Source of the DNA: Algibacter_G agarivorans
Lineage (GTDB): Bacteria; Bacteroidota; Bacteroidia; Flavobacteriales; Flavobacteriaceae
Assembly (NCBI RefSeq): GCF_039543245.1
Contig: NZ_BAABJJ010000044.1
Location: forward strand, 186,001 to 250,000
Length of the DNA stretch: 64,000 bases
Direction of reading: 5' to 3'
Part shown: positions 61,001-64,000 of the stretch, piece after piece
Layout: the number at the start of each line of letters is the position of its first letter
How positions within the stretch are numbered: position 1 is the first letter of the stretch
Program-made: the position numbers and the translations under genes
The notes under the pieces: generated by a model
What the model saw: the letters and a program-made list of their open reading frames with translations, nothing else
What the model was told of the DNA's origin: nothing
Databases searched by the model: none

Positions 61001-61876
61001 ATGGAAAAGTATTTAGACGCATTTATCAATGCCTTTCAAGGCACAATAAATTGGACATGGAAATCTATAATATTTGAAGTACCATGGTACACCAATTATT
61101 TTTGGGGACTTATAGCCATCTCACTTTTTGTATGGCTTTTAGAAATCGCCTTTCCGTGGCGAAAAGAACAATCCATTTTTAGACGCGACTTTTGGTTGGA
61201 TGCGTTTTATATGTTCTTTAATTTTTTCATGTTCTCCATAGTTATTAGTGGTGTTTACGAGATATTAGGATTGCTTTTTGGCGAAATTAATATTACAGCA
61301 AAAAGCCTAGCGATTTTCGACATCTCCAAATGGGCGCCTTGGCTGCAATTGTTGGTGTTTTTCATTATTCTTGACTTTGTACAATGGTTTACGCACGTTT
61401 TATTACACAAATATGGGTTTCTCTGGAAGTTTCATAAAGTACACCATAGCGTAAAGGAAATGGGCTTTGCTGCACATTTAAGATTCCACTGGATGGAAAA
61501 CATTTTTTATAAACCCCTTAAAACTTTTGGTGTTATGATAATTGGTGGTTTTGAGCCAGACCAAGCTTACATCATTCACTTTATAACCATTGCTATTGGG
61601 CACTTTAACCATGCTAACATTAAAATTACTTGGGGACCATTAAAGTATGTTTTCAATAATCCTGTCATGCATTTATATCACCATGCTTATGTGTTACCAA
61701 AAGGGAAATATGGTGTGAATTACGGGATTAGCTTAAGCCTTTGGGATTATATTTTTAAAACCAATTACATTCCTGAAGACAGCGGTACCATAGAGATTGG
61801 ATTTAAAGGCGATGATAAATTTCCAAAAGATTTTATACACCAAAACCTTTACGGTTTTAAAAAAAATCAGCGTTGA
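61001..61876 (+). CDS. Sterol desaturase / fatty-acid hydroxylase family protein
   Basis: 291 residues, four or five membrane helices and the di-iron histidine clusters H-V-L-L-H, H-K-V-H-H-S, H-F-N-H and H-L-Y-H-H. The enzymes hydroxylate or desaturate lipid substrates with O2. It is the third gene of the molybdoenzyme operon (39 bp gap); whether it shares electrons with the cytochrome is unknown. Confidence 0.88.
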   Translation: MEKYLDAFINAFQGTINWTWKSIIFEVPWYTNYFWGLIAISLFVWLLEIAFPWRKEQSIFRRDFWLDAFYMFFNFFMFSIVISGVYEILGLLFGEINITAKSLAIFDISKWAPWLQLLVFFIILDFVQWFTHVLLHKYGFLWKFHKVHHSVKEMGFAAHLRFHWMENIFYKPLKTFGVMIIGGFEPDQAYIIHFITIAIGHFNHANIKITWGPLKYVFNNPVMHLYHHAYVLPKGKYGVNYGISLSLWDYIFKTNYIPEDSGTIEIGFKGDDKFPKDFIHQNLYGFKKNQR

Positions 61877-61890
61877 TTATTTGAGTTTTA

Positions 61891-62053
61891 ATACCAATTT
61901 AAATATATAATGTCGTAATAAGAAATTGAATTATTTTTTGATTAATTGAAATTAAAAATTCTTAGCATAGCCTTTGTTACGGTAAAAATTTTTAATAAAA
62001 AGTAAGCCAAAAAGAAACGATTTATATGCGACATTATATGTTTAATTTGGTAT
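61891..62053. mobile_element. MITE-like element C (163 bp)
   Basis: Terminal inverted repeats begin ATACCAA(T/A)TT and extend to about 25 bp with mismatches (ends in AATGTCG/CGACATT). The internal TTAGCATAGCCTTTGTTACGG matches the family core. With element D it fills most of the gene-free stretch 61877-62366. Confidence 0.75.
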
Positions 62054-62103
62054 AAGATGACTTGTTAAAATTTGTAAGCTGAATTAAGCCAACATTAGAA
62101 TTT

Positions 62104-62266
62104 ATACCAATTACAACTTAAAAGAAGCTTAATAAAGCGTCCTTTTTTCCTTTCTTTCTCATTAAAAAAAGAAACCGTAACTAAGGCTATGCATTATTTT
62201 TTGTAAATCAAATAAAGAAAAAAATAATCATTTTATTTTAATCTCATTTTAAGTTGTAATTGGTAT
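62104..62266. mobile_element. MITE-like element D (163 bp)
   Basis: Terminal inverted repeats ATACCAATTACAACTTAAAA (62104-62123 with 62247-62266), perfect over 20 bp. It is nearly identical to element B in reverse orientation. Confidence 0.8.
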
Positions 62267-62269
62267 TAT

Positions 62270-62297
62270 TCCGCTTCCAATAGCTATCGGAAGCGGA
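62270..62297. repeat. Hairpin TCCGCTTCC/GGAAGCGGA
   Basis: A perfect 9-bp stem with loop AATAGCTATC. The loop core recurs in the palindrome at 14890-14907. It is followed by T-rich sequence and lies behind DUF3820, so it may also act as a terminator. Confidence 0.5.
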
Positions 62298-62366
62298 TTT
62301 CAAAAATTTTGAAAAATTCAACACTGACCAAAATGACCCAATCGCTGAAAATCGGAAAATGAAATT

Positions 62367-62597
62367 TTATCTTTTCGGATACTGTTTCCTAATATTCCAA
62401 ATCAATTCCTCCAAGCCATTTAGCTTAAGTTCGTAAACTTGCTCGAGCATAGTACCCAACTTCCCTTTTGGAAAGCCTTTGTTATGATACCAAACCACAT
62501 AATATTCTGGTAAATCTATTAAATAGCGGTCTTTGTATTTACCAAAAGGCATCTTGGTATGCGCTAAATCTATTAAGAATTGTTTATCTGGCAACAT
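62367..62597 (-). CDS. DUF3820 family protein
   Basis: 76 residues. The block M-P-F-G-K-Y-K-D-R-Y-L-I-D-L-P-E-Y-Y is the DUF3820 signature, also seen at the C-termini of some exonucleases. Stand-alone copies are small and of unknown role. It starts 3 bp after the DUF922 gene on the same strand. Confidence 0.85.
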   Translation of the reverse strand: MLPDKQFLIDLAHTKMPFGKYKDRYLIDLPEYYVVWYHNKGFPKGKLGTMLEQVYELKLNGLEELIWNIRKQYPKR

Positions 62598-62600
62598 AGG

Positions 62601-63158
62601 TTAATCTACAGATTTGAATTTTGAAAGTTTATCAAGCTCTACAGCAATATAGGTTTGCCATTTTGTTTGAGATTCAGAATGTATTGAATAATTGGTTTCC
62701 TTATCGTATTGGCCTTGGATCTGAGACAATTCTTTAAGAATAGCGTTATGAACGGCTTTCAATTCCTTTCTAATACTATTTGATGTTTTAAGATCACTTA
62801 TACGTTGCCTAAACTTACGAGCGTATAATTCAGTGATATCAAAATGCAATTGTTCATGTCCTAAAATATGGCTGTCTACGCGTTCTTTTTTGTACCATGA
62901 TTGTTCTGGGTAAAAATGAGCATGCACATCAGATGTAAAACCTACTACTTTATTATCGTCTGTTTTTGTAATAGAAAATCCAAAAGTAATTCCAGATGCT
63001 GTTATAGCTACGGCATTTGCTTTAGTATTCGGTTTTGCTTTAAAATCTGTCCAAGATAATTTATAGGAGTCATCCCAAGACAAAACAGGTTCTTCTTTTT
63101 GAACGCTTAAAAGACAACATATTACAAGAAAAAATTTTATCACGGAATTTGCTATCAA
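62601..63158 (-). CDS. Secreted DUF922 putative zinc protease
   Basis: 185 residues with a signal peptide (about 1-20). The conserved W-x-D-F-K-A motif is near 35-41, and L-G-H-E-Q-L-H-F-D (about 100-108) provides a zinc-protease-like HExxH site. The C-terminal half is helical and charged. DUF922 proteins are predicted metal-dependent proteases without proven activity. Coupled to the DUF3820 gene. Confidence 0.82.
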   Translation of the reverse strand: MIANSVIKFFLVICCLLSVQKEEPVLSWDDSYKLSWTDFKAKPNTKANAVAITASGITFGFSITKTDDNKVVGFTSDVHAHFYPEQSWYKKERVDSHILGHEQLHFDITELYARKFRQRISDLKTSNSIRKELKAVHNAILKELSQIQGQYDKETNYSIHSESQTKWQTYIAVELDKLSKFKSVD

Positions 63159-63190
63159 GTTTTAATAAAACCTCTGAACACTTAATAAAG

Positions 63191-63220
63191 AGATTGCCAC
63201 ATCATGCTTGCTTGCAATGA
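63191..63220. repeat. Dispersed palindrome (ATTGC/GCAAT)
   Basis: AGATTGCCAC...GCAATGACA, a short inverted repeat of the intergenic type often seen in flavobacteria; it lies between DUF922 and the last gene. Confidence 0.35.
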
Positions 63221-63252
63221 CACATTAGATCATTAACGTGAAGCAGATATAC

Positions 63253-64000
63253 TTATTGGTTTACCTCAACAATAGTTAAATCATCATATTTTACAAGATA
63301 AACAGTATCGTTAAAATACCCGCCAAAGAGTTTCTTTTTGTATGCGAATTTATTTTCAACATATTCCGTTAGTGGTGCATTTGTAACAGACTTATATAAA
63401 TCTTCTGAAGACACTAAACGCAACACCACATCCATGGTTAAATCAAAACCCTTAACTGCCCTTTTACTAGGCGTAATATTATAAAGTTTATCATACTTGT
63501 TTACGAATGCATTATTATCGTTTTCGTTATATGTTTTCGAACCTGTAGCAAAGTGAAATTTCAAATTTGATAAATGCGTATTGTTTATTTGATCGCCTTC
63601 AAACGCTGAATTTACATTTGTTGTAACCAATACAATTTCTATTTCTTCTTCCTCTAACTCTTTATTCTCTTTTTGAATTAACGAAGCCAAAACACTTGTG
63701 ACATTAGACGCAAAACCTTCGTTTTTAGTTTCCAAAAACACCACATTTTTACCTGATTTTAGAGCATTTTCTATATCTTCTTTAGTAACAAAAAACTCAT
63801 CTTCACCCGTCTTTTCACTTTTTCTAGAGAAGACTTGCTGTGCATGATTAAATTCTCGTTTAATATCATTGGCAACTGCCACCGTCTTTGTATCGGAAAT
63901 AATAATGATATTAGTAGCTAAAGTATCTGCACGTACAAAATTTACAATTTTACTTTTCAATAATTCATCTGATGGTCTCGACTGAAATACATTATCGTAT
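63253..64000 (-). CDS. Substrate-binding-protein-like (periplasmic binding fold I) protein, C-terminal part
   Basis: At least 249 residues; the frame is open to the window edge, so the N-terminus is missing. Alternating beta/alpha units (N-I-I-I-I-S-D-T-K; E-I-V-L-V-T-T-N-V-N) and the ending F-G-G-Y-F-N-D-T-V-Y-L-V-K-Y resemble Bacteroidota LysM/ABC-substrate-binding-like envelope proteins. No membrane segment in the visible part. The TTG at 63960 is an internal codon, not a start. Confidence 0.6.
   Translation of the reverse strand, partial: YDNVFQSRPSDELLKSKIVNFVRADTLATNIIIISDTKTVAVANDIKREFNHAQQVFSRKSEKTGEDEFFVTKEDIENALKSGKNVVFLETKNEGFASNVTSVLASLIQKENKELEEEEIEIVLVTTNVNSAFEGDQINNTHLSNLKFHFATGSKTYNENDNNAFVNKYDKLYNITPSKRAVKGFDLTMDVVLRLVSSEDLYKSVTNAPLTEYVENKFAYKKKLFGGYFNDTVYLVKYDDLTIVEVNQ

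Noticed and set aside
63960..63960. TTG at 63960 as the start of the last gene
   Set aside because: The frame stays open to the window edge and contains natural-looking protein sequence upstream, so it is an internal Leu codon.
1..64000. CRISPR arrays, rRNA and tRNA genes
   Set aside because: I saw no spaced identical short repeats and no tRNA- or rRNA-like segments in the intergenic regions; the direct repeats near 14.5 kb are only two copies and are hairpins.

Overview
This window looks like a chromosome segment from a marine or soil member of the Flavobacteriaceae (Bacteroidota). The base composition is AT-rich. Three secreted proteins end in type IX secretion (T9SS) type-A sorting tails. 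A Pur-alpha-like DUF3276 protein, an N-terminally extended NusB and a DnaJ with only two zinc-finger repeats are all typical of that group. Several promoters read TAnnTTTG, and most genes lack a clear Shine-Dalgarno site. I saw no rRNA, tRNA or CRISPR array.

Layout. 1-5861: a plus-strand operon of four tandem SGNH-like membrane-anchored proteins (the first cut by the window edge, the third frameshifted), an MBOAT O-acyltransferase and a DUF1624/HGSNAT-like acyltransferase; probably an envelope or exopolysaccharide acylation unit. 5863-14350: mostly minus strand, with a DinB-like protein, a nonsense-interrupted TfoX-like gene, an M28 peptidase, PPK2, a sigma-54-type response regulator without a DNA-binding domain, MscS, and an ABC-2 exporter. 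14351-16721: a hairpin-rich tract behind grpE-dnaJ. 16865-23197: YceI lipoprotein, IS3 debris, an outer-membrane barrel, meaB, PAP2, a broken S23/IVP gene and a MATE pump. 23198-33876: two MITE-like elements, then nitronate monooxygenase, a T9SS subtilase, mnmA, a fasciclin lipoprotein, a MORN-like protein, yidC and pyrG.

34083-36390 is an accessory island with a DUF4238 gene and a YD-repeat-like gene. Each is enclosed by its own inverted repeat of GTT...AAC polarity, and a palindromic spacer of about 130 bp separates them. A third gene with the same flanking modules, a phospholipase-D-like nuclease domain joined to helicase-associated repeats, lies 20 kb away at 56544-58318. The architecture matches what is known of integron gene cassettes, although no integrase is visible. 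I regard this as the best candidate for an undescribed system here.

36543-55830 is mainly housekeeping and envelope genes: guaB, a flavinylated FMN-binding protein with a four-helix membrane partner and a porin, an HMG-CoA-lyase-like enzyme, a Spondin_N protein, an M43 metalloprotease, pyrD, pepT, yajC, nusB, an ABC exporter, DUF3276, CsaA and a cyclophilin-FKBP fusion. 58443-63960 holds a sulfite-oxidase-like molybdoenzyme with its own membrane-anchored cytochrome c and a sterol-desaturase-type hydroxylase, two more MITE-like elements, DUF3820, DUF922 and a substrate-binding-like protein cut by the window edge.

Dispersed DNA is a theme. There are four MITE-like elements of 163-164 bp sharing an internal core, a 120-bp repeat next to IS3-type ends, several short palindromes, and at least seven broken gene fragments.
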